DNA of 64,000 nucleotides from Fusarium oxysporum f. sp. lycopersici 4287 (taxonomy: Eukaryota > Ascomycota > Sordariomycetes > Hypocreales > Nectriaceae), in NCBI RefSeq assembly GCF_000149955.1, contig NC_030990.1, positions 806,001-870,000 on the forward strand, read 5' to 3'. Position 1 is the first letter of the stretch; each line of letters begins with the position of its first letter. Under the pieces are notes generated by a model that was given only the letters and a program-made list of their open reading frames with translations, was not told the origin of the DNA and did not search any database. A program made the position numbers and the translations under genes. This document shows, in pieces, positions 1 to 11,966 of this stretch.

Positions 1-949
1 CTTTTGGTGTGTTCAGATAGACGTAAAAGACCGCTGTTCCTATCTCATGAGTTTGATCAGATAAAAATGCGAATATACCTTACGTTTATCAGATCGGGGT
101 CCAAAGCAGGGGTGGCGAGCTGATGAGTCGAGGGTGGATGGTCTAGACGGTCTGGACTTGTAGCTTCGGCGGTGATGATGATGGGGAAGTCGAGTTAATG
201 CAGCTAAGCGGAGTTCAGCCGCAGGAGATGCCGACTCTAGAACGGAACCACTCGATTCTGATCAGGTCATGAGAGGAAGAAATACGAATGAACGTTTTAG
301 GTTGTAAGGAAATTGAAGGGAGGAATGTTTTATGTTACAGCTTCTTTGTATCGGGATGTTTCGTTGACGACATTGCTTTGCTATTCATACGGGAAGTGGG
401 GAGATGATCAATCACTCGCCGACGTACGGAGTGTTCACCAATTCAATCAACAGCAGCTTGCAATGGGAAATAACAATGAATAGTGAAATAGAAGCAAATG
501 TTGTTTCAATATCCAAGATCAGTCACACTTGTTCAAACCCCATGGTTATCAACTTGCATTATCAATCTTCATCCTCGTCAAGGACTCTGGCGCCACTAGC
601 TTCGGTGGCTGGGCCGCTTTGAGGCCTAACGCCTGTCCTCACTCTCCCCCCAGCTTTGAAACACCAAATCTACCCCCAAATCATCAGGTCACGCGCTTCT
701 TCCTCATCGCTCAATAGTGCATCATTCGAAGTCTCATTCATTGGACCTCAGAGTCTCCTGTGTTACTGGCATACTTGTTCTCTTAGCCAATTACCATTCT
801 AGCGACGTCATCTCCCGCTGGGAATACCTTCATCTTTCGCCGCCCACGTCACGCTGCTCTTTACTAGACATCTGCATCTCTTTGTGACTTTACTTTTGAT
901 GCAACCGCGCATCTCTTTTTGACCACTGTGAACATAACCAAGCTCGCCG
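1..949. other. Intergenic, upstream of the cupin gene
   Basis: No coding region with recognisable composition or motifs is seen here. The short open frames lack conserved-looking protein sequence. The last 100-200 bases before 950 are C- and T-rich, as in a fungal leader. Confidence 0.5.
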
Positions 950-1521
950 ATGATGAGCTCGCTATTACCGCTTATCTCGGAAATCCTTCCGATGATAATG
1001 CCCGCCTCTGCCAACATCACCCGCGCCAAACAACTCGAACCAACGCACCCAACTGTCGAAGGCCCTGTTATTGAACGTCCAGCTGTTGTCGGGAAATGCG
1101 ATAACATGTGTGTAACTGGTAAGCCAAGCTGTCTTAGATCTTATGTCTCAAACGTTATCGCTCACATATCAGTTCTTACAACGCGACCGCACTCCAAGTC
1201 TACAGTTCGACATAATAGTGAACAGGGTAAGTTCCTTAAACCTGTCTATTGTGGATGAACTCTGATGCTGAGTTTGCAGATACCATCATATACGCCGTCT
1301 CGGGCAACGGCGTTCTCATTGTGAACGAGGCTGTCAACTCTGAATTAAAACACCATGATCTTGCACCCGGAGACTTTGCCTTTGTCCCCGCCTGGATCGA
1401 ACATCAGGTCAAGAACGACACAGACGAAGATGTCCAATGGCTCATGATCCAAAGCGGTTCAACTCCTATCCGCGCAGACTTGACAGAATGGGGTGGCGAT
1501 GTGATCCAGTCAAAGAATTGA
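950..1521 (+). CDS. Small cupin-domain protein
   Basis: Proposed exons are 950-1118, 1173-1226 and 1280-1521, giving 154 aa with phases that agree at both junctions. Splicing joins VRHNSEQ to DTIIYAVSGNG, which rebuilds cupin motif 1 across the second intron. Motif 2 follows as PGDFAFVPAWIEHQVKN, with its Gly, Pro and His in place. Small fungal cupins of this kind are single beta-barrel proteins, often metal-binding, and their substrate is usually unknown. The usual His-x-His pair of motif 1 is incomplete here (R-H-N), so metal binding may be altered. The start at 950 (two adjacent ATGs) is a choice; an in-frame ATG near 995 is an alternative. It converges on the hydrolase gene, with about 70 bp between the stops. 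Confidence 0.78.
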
Positions 1522-1589
1522 AGCAAATGACGACGCAGTTTCATTATTATATCGATCTATTTCATCGGCTATTCCTGAGATACCATCCA

Positions 1590-3098
1590 CTAACTTTCGC
1601 ATCTCGATCTAACCATCTGAATCACCGACTCTCTACTCACACGGTCATCAAACACTTGTGCGTGGTCCAGTTTCGGAAACATAACTACTTCAACGCCGTT
1701 GTGCGATTCCGCTATCACGCCATTACGACCGGCACTAAGATCAACCCCCAGATATTCTGCAACGGCTGTAGTGTCGACTATGAGGTCGCGACCAGACAGT
1801 GTAACAGCAACGTGCCTCGCATGATGGCCGTCACTTTGAGTCCCCAACAGATCTTCCTTCCAGAGGATATTCTCACGCCAGAAGAAATGTCTGCCCAAAC
1901 AAAGCGCAACACCTGGGTCGGTGCTAGCGAAATACCAGAGTTGCCATTCATTCGCCCTCTTGGGCTTTCTTCGAGTGAAGTTGTACGCTACATCAGGAAG
2001 ATGTAGCATGATGGTCACAGGGTCGATGAGGACAACCGAGGGCACACGATGTTGAAAGCTTGGTTCGTGGAGCATGTGGGTTGTTAGGACTGAGCCGTAG
2101 GAGTGTGATACCAGGGCAAATTTGCGCCAGCAGTGGTGTTCCAGGATAGACGTCATATGAGCCAGGAACTCGGCTTTGTCGAGAATAGCTGGGGTGAGGC
2201 GGAATGAGATGGGTAATATCTCAAGGGCGATAACACCAACACTTCCGTTTCCGTCACCAGTCTTGTGAAGACCTGCCAGAAAACGAACATATGCCCATAA
2301 TCCGATTCCGATACCATGGAAGAAGACAACGGGGAGCTTGTCTTCAGCTGTATGAGGGCGGTGCCAGTAACTTAACCGTGTGGACGGGGATTTGGGACCG
2401 GGGAACAGCTCTTGGGGCCGCGGGGGAAATATATAAAGTGCAGAAGAGCGAGGGCGGCGATGGAAGTCAAATCCGTGCCATCGAAAGGCGAAATGGGTGG
2501 CCTGGTCAATGAAGAATACGATAATATACCAAACAAGACTTCGATACGTTGTCGTGATACCGTCAATCGTGAGACGAAGACTTTTGACGTTGCCCCAGCC
2601 TTCCTCGAACTTTCGTCCAAGCCGTTGTTCAACAAGGCTCAGATAATGTTCGACTTCCCCTTCAACCGCCTGCCCATCCTCCACCAACCCTGTACCATCC
2701 GATCTCTCAAAGAAAGCCCATAGAATGAACTCTCTCACATTCTCCCTCCGTATCTCTCTGGGATCCGCATCAAGAAACCACCATCTCAGATAAATCTCCA
2801 AAGACGGCACATTTCCGAAACATCGCTCAAAAAGGGCATTTCGGTCTTGGCGCGACAGCGCTGGCGGGTGGTCTGCATCCCGCTTGAGCCTTTGGAGGTA
2901 TGGTCTATATATAGATAAATAGAACACCACTTCTGCCAACAGCGCAGCTAGCAGGACACACACAAATGTAAATACCACGGATACTGGCTGGATAAGAGGG
3001 AGGAATAAGATGAGAAAGATGTAAATTAGAGGCGTGTAGCGAAAGAAGGCGATGGATAAACGGACAAAGACCCATTCACCGAATGATGTGCCGATCAT
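1590..3098 (-). CDS. Membrane-anchored alpha/beta hydrolase
   Basis: An uninterrupted 502-aa frame. Residues about 10-62 are strongly hydrophobic and form one or two membrane segments. The hydrolase domain follows from about residue 250: an HG oxyanion motif (VVFFHGIGIG, 257-266), the nucleophile elbow S-H-S-Y-G with Ser333, an Asp in SGRD (Asp438) and a His in LDHAQVF (His479). This is a complete catalytic triad in family order. The first elbow residue is Ser instead of the usual Gly, which some fungal members share. The substrate cannot be told from sequence; lipases, esterases and peroxidases share this fold. It is convergent with the cupin gene. Confidence 0.85.
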   Translation of the reverse strand: MIGTSFGEWVFVRLSIAFFRYTPLIYIFLILFLPLIQPVSVVFTFVCVLLAALLAEVVFYLSIYRPYLQRLKRDADHPPALSRQDRNALFERCFGNVPSLEIYLRWWFLDADPREIRRENVREFILWAFFERSDGTGLVEDGQAVEGEVEHYLSLVEQRLGRKFEEGWGNVKSLRLTIDGITTTYRSLVWYIIVFFIDQATHFAFRWHGFDFHRRPRSSALYIFPPRPQELFPGPKSPSTRLSYWHRPHTAEDKLPVVFFHGIGIGLWAYVRFLAGLHKTGDGNGSVGVIALEILPISFRLTPAILDKAEFLAHMTSILEHHCWRKFALVSHSYGSVLTTHMLHEPSFQHRVPSVVLIDPVTIMLHLPDVAYNFTRRKPKRANEWQLWYFASTDPGVALCLGRHFFWRENILWKEDLLGTQSDGHHARHVAVTLSGRDLIVDTTAVAEYLGVDLSAGRNGVIAESHNGVEVVMFPKLDHAQVFDDRVSRESVIQMVRSRCES

Positions 3099-5479
3099 GA
3101 TGATATGACACTGGCCGGTTCAAACCGGGCTATACGTTTTCAAACAAGAAGCTGTGGTTTTTCATGGAAGTAGATTGGAATTTGGAAAAGAGGAAAAGAT
3201 CGGTGACGTGTTTGTTGAACACATTCTTCTGTTGGGGCGATTGTGGGAGGATGAGCATCAGCTGGAGCAGTACAAGGGTCGCAAACACGGAAGGATTGTG
3301 GCTTGAATTGTGGCTCGTATCGAGTGGGGTCGGGTCAGGGCCATGTGGTCCACTGCACTATGGTGGGGCGGACCGTCAGTGGATTCTTCGGCGGGCCGTA
3401 CCAAGACTTGGCCCCACGATCTACAATGACTTCACATCAACATCAGATTAAGGGTCACTCCATATGGCAAACAGTGAACTCATTTATCAGGCTCATACTC
3501 CTTCTTACCTGTATCAATGTATTAGACATAAAGGCTGTGCTGTTATGTATACTATTAATAATTCCAAATAACCATGAGTACCAAGAGTAACGTCGCACGC
3601 CAACATCTGAAGATAATGGGCTGTAAGTTGCAAAAGGCGCCCTCGCTTCCATGCAGGGGCCTTGAATCCTGTGCTGCACCTGCAGCCTGCATGGAGTCCA
3701 TTTCAGCGTTGAGATGGATGATTGCCAATACCACCAGGTGCCAGGGAGAGCCGTACGCAAGCAGTCAATTTCTAGGAGCACAGAATGATGACACTATGAA
3801 GAGCTGAGTCTTGAATAATTGGTTAGAATTCGGGTCTGTGTCTGTCGATGCGGGTAAACTGCGGCTCATGAGAAGTCTCAAGAAGAAAACACAGTGGGCG
3901 TTCCTAAATATGCAAGCTTACGGGCAGGGGAACACCTCGTGCGATGAGCCAGAAGATGTGTTATCCAGTTATCTCCGTCAGAGTTGCGTCCCAACTTCCA
4001 ATCCTTCGCTGAGCCACATCTGAACCCCAGCGACTGTTACCCGAGTTTGAAGATTGTACAACGATGTTAGCGGGCAAGTGTGCCTTCACAACGTACTTAT
4101 TCGGTTACACGCTAAGCTTAAGGAGTATCCACTTGCTGCAGGTTTCACAGTGCGTGGGTTCTGATGTCTACCTCCTCTTCTCACTCCCCCGCCGCAGTTT
4201 GTGAGTACCCAGCCAGTACTGAGACAGTGGGGAGCTGTCAGGCACCCAAATGATCCTGCCACACCTTCACAAGCACTAGGACGTTGCGAACCATCAAATC
4301 CGCAACCTCTCCCTCTGCCCTTTTCCACTTCTAAGAACTAGGCCAGTTGGTATCACGCAAATTCGGGGGCTCAGTTACGCATTCTCCCGAAAATACAGAA
4401 TCTCGGATCCTATTGTATACACACAATTTGAGTTACATGAGATACTACACGCAGCGTTGCGAGGCTTACGAAGCCAGGAGGGAATGCATCTCTTCATTTC
4501 CTTATAGACAATCGCTGCAGTGGCATAGTCAGCATTACCGATAATGGGCAACCAACGTATGCAGGTAGCTTCCTCAAGTAATCCGCATATTGAAGTATCA
4601 TAGACAAGTATCCCTCACTAATACCATCGAGCATAATACGCACCCCTCGACAAACCCGAAACATGCGGGTGATTGCAGAAACCTCATCGTAGTTGCACAT
4701 GCAATCGCAACCACGCCAGGGGGCATATACCATCAATGCGTTGGTGCTCGCAGTGAGTGTGATACACCTCGGTCTGTATGACCGGCGTTGTGATAGATAC
4801 GGGGTTGTCAAACCGGGATGTTTTACCGGACTTGCTTGGTGGGTATGCAAAGGAAAGAAGAGGAAAGAGGAAATATAAACAACTTCAAGTGTAGTAGGAT
4901 AACCCAATTCCATCGGGTAACCAGAATAACGCTGCAAAGAGTCGAGTTACGCACAAGGCTTCTGGTAGTCAGTTGTCAATGGGACAGCCTTATTATCTTC
5001 CGGTGTCTTACACGACACGATGACAGATCGTACATACAGAAGGATCCAATCCGTTATCGTTGTCGACTTATATGAGGATTGGGGAGTAGGAAGAACGATG
5101 ATAGTTCATGTGCTTAAGCGTGGGTGGTGGGATAGGCTAGGAGTGAGGTTGTGAGAGGTTGTAAATACTGCACTCTGATTGGACGATGCGGGGGGAGTAG
5201 GAGTGTCGTTCCCTGGGCCTCCCATATATAGTCCTCCTCCCCCCTCGATCATTTTCTCTCATTCTCCCCCTTTCGTATCACTTCACTCTTCCCATCAAAA
5301 ACCCATCAAAAAAAAACTTCCCAATCGCATTTCCATTTCACTACATCACTTGATAGCGTTCAAGAACCCTTTAAGTCCAAGTAGGACAACCTCGCATCCA
5401 CACCTGTCCTACATTGCTGTTGCTCTCACTTGATCTCCATATTTCCCATCACACTTGTGAACGTCCCCTTCCACTTAAC
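3099..5479. other. Long intergenic region
   Basis: About 2.4 kb without a supportable gene. Short open frames occur on both strands but lack motifs and coding-like composition. The right end holds a TATA-like box (about 5224-5230) followed by a pyrimidine-rich leader, probably the promoter and 5' UTR of the gene starting at 5480. Confidence 0.5.
5224..5230 (+). promoter_or_regulatory. TATA-like element
   Basis: The sequence CATATATAG lies about 250 bp upstream of the ATG at 5480 and is followed by a long CT-rich stretch typical of fungal core promoters and leaders. Assignment is by position and composition only. Confidence 0.4.
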
Positions 5480-6331
5480 ATGGCAATTAACCCTTTCCTC
5501 AATGACGATGAGATGACTTCTCCTCGTTCTTCCCGCTTTCCTCCCTTGTCGTCCTCCGCCCCAGAGTTCACACAAAACATTGCCCTGCTATCGTCCCAGA
5601 ACCAGGTCACTGAAAAGAAACTTCATTCAAAGAGGCGCAGGTGCCAAGACGAGCCCATTGCTGGTAGTGCCGCCTCCAGATCTCGCCGTTTGGCTGAGAT
5701 CCCTCGCCGTGTTGAGCGGATCAGAGAAGCGGATGCTCGGCTGCGGAATGAAGTACCCAGAACACCTGGCCCATACCAGCTGCCAGACTTGGATCAGTGC
5801 TCAAACAGAGCCCAGCTGTCCTCACCTGGCCTGGAGCCAGAATATGAACTCTATCAGACGGCTCCGCGCAAGCCATATGGTGTCTCACTTGAGGCGGCCA
5901 TTGATAACTGGCGAGGTAGCTGGCAACCATCCCATCTCGCTCCTGACGGAGGCTTTGCTTACGCGGGGTCCTGGTGCCACTCAGCACCCGTGGAACCTAG
6001 TCACCTAGAGCTGGAGTGGCACATATCTGAACGAGTTATCCTCGCAGACGACTGGCGCCCCGATACACCCAGGGATACCCGACTCTCCACGCCAGACCTG
6101 CCTCCACTGTCGACAGACTTTGAGTTTTGTCCATGCAATCGCTCAGGCGATCGTGAACAGGATAGAATAAATCAAGAATTCTACTTGGCGACAAGATCCA
6201 AGATGGACGTGCAGAGTATGTTAATACTTACATGGCCAAGAGGCCTCCTTCTCTTGCTGATGGATGCAGTGATAAATGCGCTGGCGCACATCGCCCAGGA
6301 CCAAACAGCATCCGGAAGTGAGCTCCGATAA
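5480..6331 (+). CDS. Hypothetical basic, Pro/Ser-rich protein
   Basis: Not recognised. The frame begins MAINPFLNDDEM; the ATG at 5480 is preferred over an upstream in-frame position inside the CT-rich leader. The protein is low in hydrophobic sequence, with an Arg/Lys-rich stretch (KRRRC, SRSRR, RRVERIR) at about residues 50-85 and Pro-rich regions, so it could be nuclear and partly disordered. Two ends are possible. Unspliced, the frame runs to 6331. A GTATGT donor at 6216 with an AG at 6297-6298 gives an 83-nt intron and ends the protein as VQRPNSIRK at about 6321; without splicing a hydrophobic tail (RGLLLLLMDA) replaces this end. No domain or homologue is recognised, so it may be lineage-restricted. 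Confidence 0.55.
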   Translation: MAINPFLNDDEMTSPRSSRFPPLSSSAPEFTQNIALLSSQNQVTEKKLHSKRRRCQDEPIAGSAASRSRRLAEIPRRVERIREADARLRNEVPRTPGPYQLPDLDQCSNRAQLSSPGLEPEYELYQTAPRKPYGVSLEAAIDNWRGSWQPSHLAPDGGFAYAGSWCHSAPVEPSHLELEWHISERVILADDWRPDTPRDTRLSTPDLPPLSTDFEFCPCNRSGDREQDRINQEFYLATRSKMDVQSMLILTWPRGLLLLLMDAVINALAHIAQDQTASGSELR

Positions 6332-7484
6332 GTCTCGCGAGAGATGAAGGATGCGTGATGGTGGAGTGAAGGTAGGATTGGCAACATCTGTATAGTTTTG
6401 AATACTGGCGTTTATGAACTGGCACGGCGAATTGAGCGACATTTTTAAGAGCGGCGAAGCTATTAATAATTTGATAGGTGTATATAGAGTATGTTAGTAT
6501 ATTGTGCTTAGAGAATGATTATATGCAAGCATTATGTGTTGAATGTTGCTTTTGAGGATGAATGTCATTTGCTGCTTGTTGTAGGGATAAGTGATATATT
6601 GCGCGTATCAGAATAGAGGTAGTTAGACAAGCGACGATGCGAAAGTGAGTGAGGCTGTTGGCAATGATAGAAAAATGAGGTATTGATATGCCTTGATGAT
6701 GTGTTTGACTTAACGTCTGGTGTTGAGGAGACTCAATGGGCCCAAAATTGGGGAAGATCTAGAGGGGATGAGTGAGAAGTGAGACTGGGAGGGTGAAAAG
6801 CAGGCAGAAGCGCCTGGTTAGCCTGAGGCAGAAACTAAGGCATCCAGTTCTCTGACGAAAACTGGCAACACCTCAGACGACAAGAAGCCGATAATTCAGC
6901 TGATGAGGCTCAAATTAGACGACCAGACTGACGAATCTGTTGCGATCATGCAATTCCATCTCAAAACGTATCTTCTAACCTGAGAACTGACAGCGTGTTT
7001 CTCTACCGGTGCCCCTACATATGCTGTGCACAGCGACGAATGCCAGCTGACTTGACCTTGTGGTGACTGTTAATGACACAACATAGAATTGAGCTTCATT
7101 CCCATGTCATTTTGCTGTGATGTTTTCGTAAAAAACGATGCGATGCGATGGCGGAGCTGCTTTTAGGCTAACGTGGTTGACCGAATGAATGGAGTCTCGA
7201 AAGGCAGCATGAGAGGTAAAAAAAAACCCTCACGTCATACTTGTAAGGCCATTATCAACGCCACTATCAAAGTCGACAATAAAACTAGACTCGTGCGTTG
7301 TTATTCCATTTCCATTGTTCAACAGTTGGGCTTTTCATGTTACAGCACCAACATCGGCTGGCTTCTTTCTCAGTCTCACCAACGGAATTGGTTACGTCAT
7401 TCATAATCGCCTTCATTCTTGATACAGCGAATGCTTTGATCACACTTACAAGCGATATAGAAAATACACGGCAGAATAGACAAA
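6332..7484. other. Intergenic
   Basis: AT-rich 3' flank of the 5480 gene and 5' flank of the next gene. No RNA gene or credible ORF is seen. Confidence 0.5.
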
Positions 7485-8615
7485 ATGGCTGAGAATTACA
7501 TCCTTCGAATCACAGCTGGCCCTGATTACGATCAATCACAACAGGTCGAGGTCCCAGTCAACACCGCCAAGCCCGTCACCATCAAGAGCGATCGCGCTGA
7601 CATTGAGCTCAGCGTCCGCGTCAACGACTACAAGGGTCTTCCTCGCAACTCACCAACGACTTCACCATACTTCTCAACCGAGCCTCACGCCTACAACAGG
7701 GATCAATACAGCATCTCATTCCGCTTCACACCAAAGAAGCCCTCCAGTGATGAGGGCGATGGTATCAAGGCCACGGATCTTCAGTTCGGCAATGACTTTG
7801 ATCATCCCATTCGAGATCGTCTACCGCCTGGTTTCAACACGGCTATGAGTATAGTGCGCTGGTGGATTGATCCGGGTCTGGATGGTGATGCCTATGCTGA
7901 TAAGCCCTTCTTGTACGGCCCCGCGTTGAGTTCTTTCAACACCATTCATGTGGGCAAAGGCGAGTTTGATGAAGAGAAGGGTGGTCTTTGGTTCGAAGAG
8001 GGTGGCGATGAAGATGGTCTCGAAGCTCGTGAGGAAGTCGGCGCTCCTCTCACCAGCAAGGCGAGAATGAAGTGGGCTCTCAGAGCCGATGCCAAAGAGA
8101 AGTGGGTGTTTGAGTATGACCAGACATACGGCTTCGACTTCTTCAATCCGTATCTCAACTTCTCAGACCTCGCGTTGAACCTACCTGGCTTCCAGCTACC
8201 TATCATGAAGTACTGGGACGGTCAAGGTCTCAGGTAAGCCAAACCCTGCTTTTCCACGGCGCCGGGAAATTTTGTCACACTTGCACTACGATTCATTCCA
8301 ATTCCATACCTTTTCGTTTACACTCGTTACAGGCCCGGCCCGAAACGCTCACATCAACTCAGATATGTCTTGCGCAACAAAGAAACCGGGGAGCCGTACC
8401 TCGTGATTCTGTTCTCGCTGTATCACAAGGATTATGTAAATGAGGATGGGTCGTTGAAGGAGGGGGCACAGGATTCTTTTAAACAGCCTGAGAAAGCTAC
8501 TGAGGAGAATGAGGAGTTTGATGGGGATGGGGCGTTGAAGGAAGCGACGGAGCAATTGGGCCCGAAGATTGATGAGAAGGGAAACGAGCAGACGAGTGTC
8601 GACGATCTCGACTAA
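7485..8615 (+). CDS. UPF0590/DUF1769 family protein
   Basis: Exons 7485-8233 and 8333-8615 give 343 aa. The intron (GTAAGC...CGTTACAG) joins QGLR to PGPKRSHQLRYVLRN in frame. The sequence matches the general pattern of the fungal DUF1769 family (S. pombe UPF0590 members): N-terminal MAENYILRITAGPDY, a central segment with FDHPIRDRLPPGFNTA, and a C-terminal part with the conserved-looking LRYVLRN and YLVILFSLY. The family has no established biochemical role. The last 60 residues are acidic and charged (EEFDGDGALKEATEQ). No signal peptide or membrane segment is seen, so it is probably a cytosolic or nuclear protein. Confidence 0.8.
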
Positions 8616-9953
8616 GATATAGAGATAAGGCTGGCCAGGGTGTAATAATATTATCTAGATCTCGGGATTACAACCTAAAGGAGAAGAAAAGAAACAAGCT
8701 TCTTTGACTGATTCATTTCGGGCAATGGATCGCATCCTCACTTATTTTCGGAACCGTCTCTCATTCGTTCCCGAAGATCCCACTGTGGCTTCACATCGTT
8801 TGAATCATTCAAGCAATCTAAACATGAGACTAATGAGTAATAGATGCAGCAGCGGAGAATCCGGTCACATGGGCATTCACGTGTCCACTTTGACAATTCT
8901 CTCCCCCAGTCTGCAGCACTCGTCACAAAAGATGCGGTATCAGTTACAGATCCTCGGTACCCTCCACGCATGAATGGCAGCGCAGAATCTTTTTCCGTCC
9001 ACTAAAAGTACACGTATGCCCAGATTTCACAAATTGTGTGCGGGGTGGGAATCTCAGATCTGCAAACGAGATATCCGGTAATAGCAAGCGTTAAATCATC
9101 TCTGCTTATTACCGAACCCCCTCAAAAGGTCGAGACTGTTGTTCCTCGGGTACATGGTCCAATTGAATATCTTCTCGGCTGTTATCATCCGAGCGTGGCT
9201 TTCCCAAAGAAGTGGCTGCCGAACGGCATCTCGAAATTCAGCAGGTAGTTTGTTGGTGGTGGGTGACTTGGCGTGCGAAAGAGGCTTGGTCTAGGGGTTT
9301 AGCGTCTGGCTTTGTTCACGTCCGTCTTGTTCCCGATGGCTTGATGCCGGGTTATGATGGAGGACTACGGCATTGTCCCCGGATGGGTTATTTGCGAAAG
9401 GTCGTATACGTAGGAGCGGAGAGAGGAAACTTGATCTTACCAACATCCTCTCTTACTGTTTGAAGTGACGCTGTAACAACGGTTAAGTCTTGTATTTCAT
9501 CAGTTGGGGTCTATGTCTTACACGCAGTCACTGATCGACCCAAGATATCACTGGCCTGTGTCTGACCTGGCCGTGCCGCACAAACATCTCCTCCCTCCCT
9601 CAATGGCCCATCGGAGAGAATGTATTCCCCGTTAGCGTTTCCCAGTGTCCGAGTCACACCTCAAACGTGGGCCTAGCAGGCGGATACAGCGCCAAGACAC
9701 CATTATTCCCGTTGGTATCCCGCCTTTTGACCCTCACCCAGCCCTTGATAATCCCGGGTTTACGCACCGGATACAACACGGTCGTTGTTCCTGTCCTGTT
9801 CTTATTGTAATCATAATCCGCCCTTGTGTCTCCCATCCATTCTGCTCTTCTTCTCTCACCGCTGTGTGTCTGGTGAAATATTCGGATGTCGTTGGACTAT
9901 CGCTGCTGTATAATTTGTCTGTTTCTGGATATTGAACATCACGAACTATCGAT
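8616..9953. other. Intergenic, upstream of the MFS gene
   Basis: About 1.3 kb without a credible gene. A segment near 9285-9330 vaguely resembles the 5' half of a tRNA but has no T-arm and cannot fold into a cloverleaf. The end of the region is likely promoter and leader of the transporter. Confidence 0.45.
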
Positions 9954-11799
9954 ATGAAGGAATCAGATACGATTCAGACCGCGGGTGCTTCCTTTCAGAA
10001 TCGTGACGATCTCGAGATTGGGCCCAGCACCCTCCCGCCTTCATCAGCACAACCGAATCTTGGTAGTGAAGACCCTATATCCTATCTATATTTAACACTG
10101 AACACTCCCCTACCATCACCACCCTTATCAGACTCAAAGGTTGTACAGAATCTCCCACCATGCCCAGATCTTCGATCCTACGCTTCACCCTTCACGTTGC
10201 CGCGAGCACGCAAAAACATCTTCCTCGCGCTCTCGTGCATCGCGACCATGCTGACTGCATATACTGCTGGTACTTACTCGCCGCCCTCGAGAGCAATGGC
10301 TAGAGATATCGGGGCAAGTCATACAGCCACACTCGTCGGAATCACGACTTTCTGTGCGGGTTTCGCTATTGCACCAATGGCACTCGCCCCCATTTCTGAG
10401 ATCTGGGGTAGACGTCCTGTTTTTATCCTCGCTGGTTTTGTGTTCGTCATCTCACAAGCTGTCTGCTCTGTTATGCCTAACTTGGCTGGCATGTTGATCG
10501 CTCGCTTCTTTGTTGGTGTCGGCGGCTCTGTCTTTAGTTCAGTCGTCGGCGGTGTCATTGCTGATTTGTGGGAGAAGGAGGAAAGGAATACCCCGATGGC
10601 TCTTTTCAGTGGTTTCGTCCTCTTTGGAACTGGCCTTGGACCTTTGGTGTCTGCTGCTTTCGTCAACGACCTTGAGGACGACACGATGGCTTGGAAATGG
10701 TCGTTTTGGCACCAGGTGATTCTTGATGGACTGCTGCTGGTTGCCATCTTGATCTTGTTCAAAGAGACACGAGGCTCGGTTCTGCTGTCACGCAAAGCTA
10801 AGAAGTTGAATCAGTGGTATCAGCAGCTTGAGGATGCAGGTGTCTATGGAGTTTGGGTGACTGAGCCTCGAGAAGATACCTGCAGCTCGTCATCTTCAAG
10901 CGTCAAGGCCATTCCAGGACACGAGACGATGCTCGAGTACAACAGACAAACACAACTACGAAGAATACGATGGCTCGTTGAGGCAGACGAACAACGACCC
11001 CCTCTTCGACAAATGATGGCTACCTCTATCATGCGACCCTTCTACCTCTTGTTCACAGAACCAGTTGTCTTTTCCTTTTCTCTCTGGGCTGCCTTCTCTT
11101 GGGCCGTACTCTACCTCTCCTTCTCCATCGTACCGTATCTCTATTCCGACAACTACAACATGTCAATGCGCATCTATGTTGCGATGATGGCGTCTGCTAT
11201 CATTGCCACCGTAGTGGGCATTCTTCAAGAGAACCTGATGAAACATCCTCTCTGGAGCGGACACGTTAATGAGAAGGAGGTTTCCAGTTTCTGGCGATTT
11301 ACGAGGAAGCATTTCCCTGCTGATTCTCCAGAGGCACGGCTATACTTTTCCTGTCTCACTGCCCTCTTACTCCCGGCTGGTTTGTTCGTCGCCTTTTTGA
11401 GTCCCATTAGCACGAGTCATTACACCCAAGCTATTGGTATTGGATTCGCCAATTGGGGCATTTACTCTGTCTACCTTGCCACGTTCAACTACCTTGCTGA
11501 TACATATCACATGTACGCCTCTTCAGCCCTTGCCGCACAGAGTTTCTGTCGCAATGTGCTTGGTGGCATATTCCCTGTGTTGACCGGCATCATGTTTGAC
11601 AATCTTGGTTTGAGAAACGCAGGTTGTGTGTTGGGTGGTATCGCTTCAGTTCTGACCCTTATTCCATGGGTTCTGGTGCTCTTCGGAAGCAGAATTCGGG
11701 CCAGAAGCAAGTTTGCGATCGTAAGTTTACACACCATCCCCATATACTTTGGATTGAGGGTTTGTTGCTAACTCTCGACAGTCTCTACAAAAGCAGTGA
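9954..11799 (+). CDS. MFS transporter, DHA1 drug:H+ antiporter type
   Basis: Exons 9954-11720 and 11782-11799 (intron GTAAGT...CGACAG) give 594 aa ending SKFAISLQKQ. After a hydrophilic N-terminus of about 80 residues there are twelve likely membrane helices in two sets of six, split by a hydrophilic loop. The MFS loop motif between helices 2 and 3 reads APISEIWGRRPVF. Helix 5 has the Gly-rich stretch typical of DHA1 antiporters (FGTGLGPLVS). Members export drugs, polyamines or small metabolites at the plasma membrane; the substrate here is unknown. No biosynthetic genes flank it, so involvement in a metabolite cluster is not supported. Confidence 0.85.
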
Positions 11800-11966
11800 G
11801 GATATTTGTCCATGAAAAGGCGGGGTCTAGTTAGAGTTCTTTTGTTTCTCTAAATGGCACGAAGAGTTGTGATTGTATGACTTGATGAATCTATCCGGCC
11901 TATCATAATCATCGTTGAATATATCGTACACATCATCTGTTCTCCATTTTTCAGCCACATGCCGCG

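Noticed and set aside
5580..6008. Open frame overlapping the 5480 gene in another frame
   Set aside because: A shadow of the longer frame, with no protein-like features of its own.
9280..9360. tRNA-like stretch with GGTCTAGGGGTTTAGC
   Set aside because: Resembles a tRNA D-arm region, but there is no T-loop or matching acceptor stem, so no cloverleaf can form.
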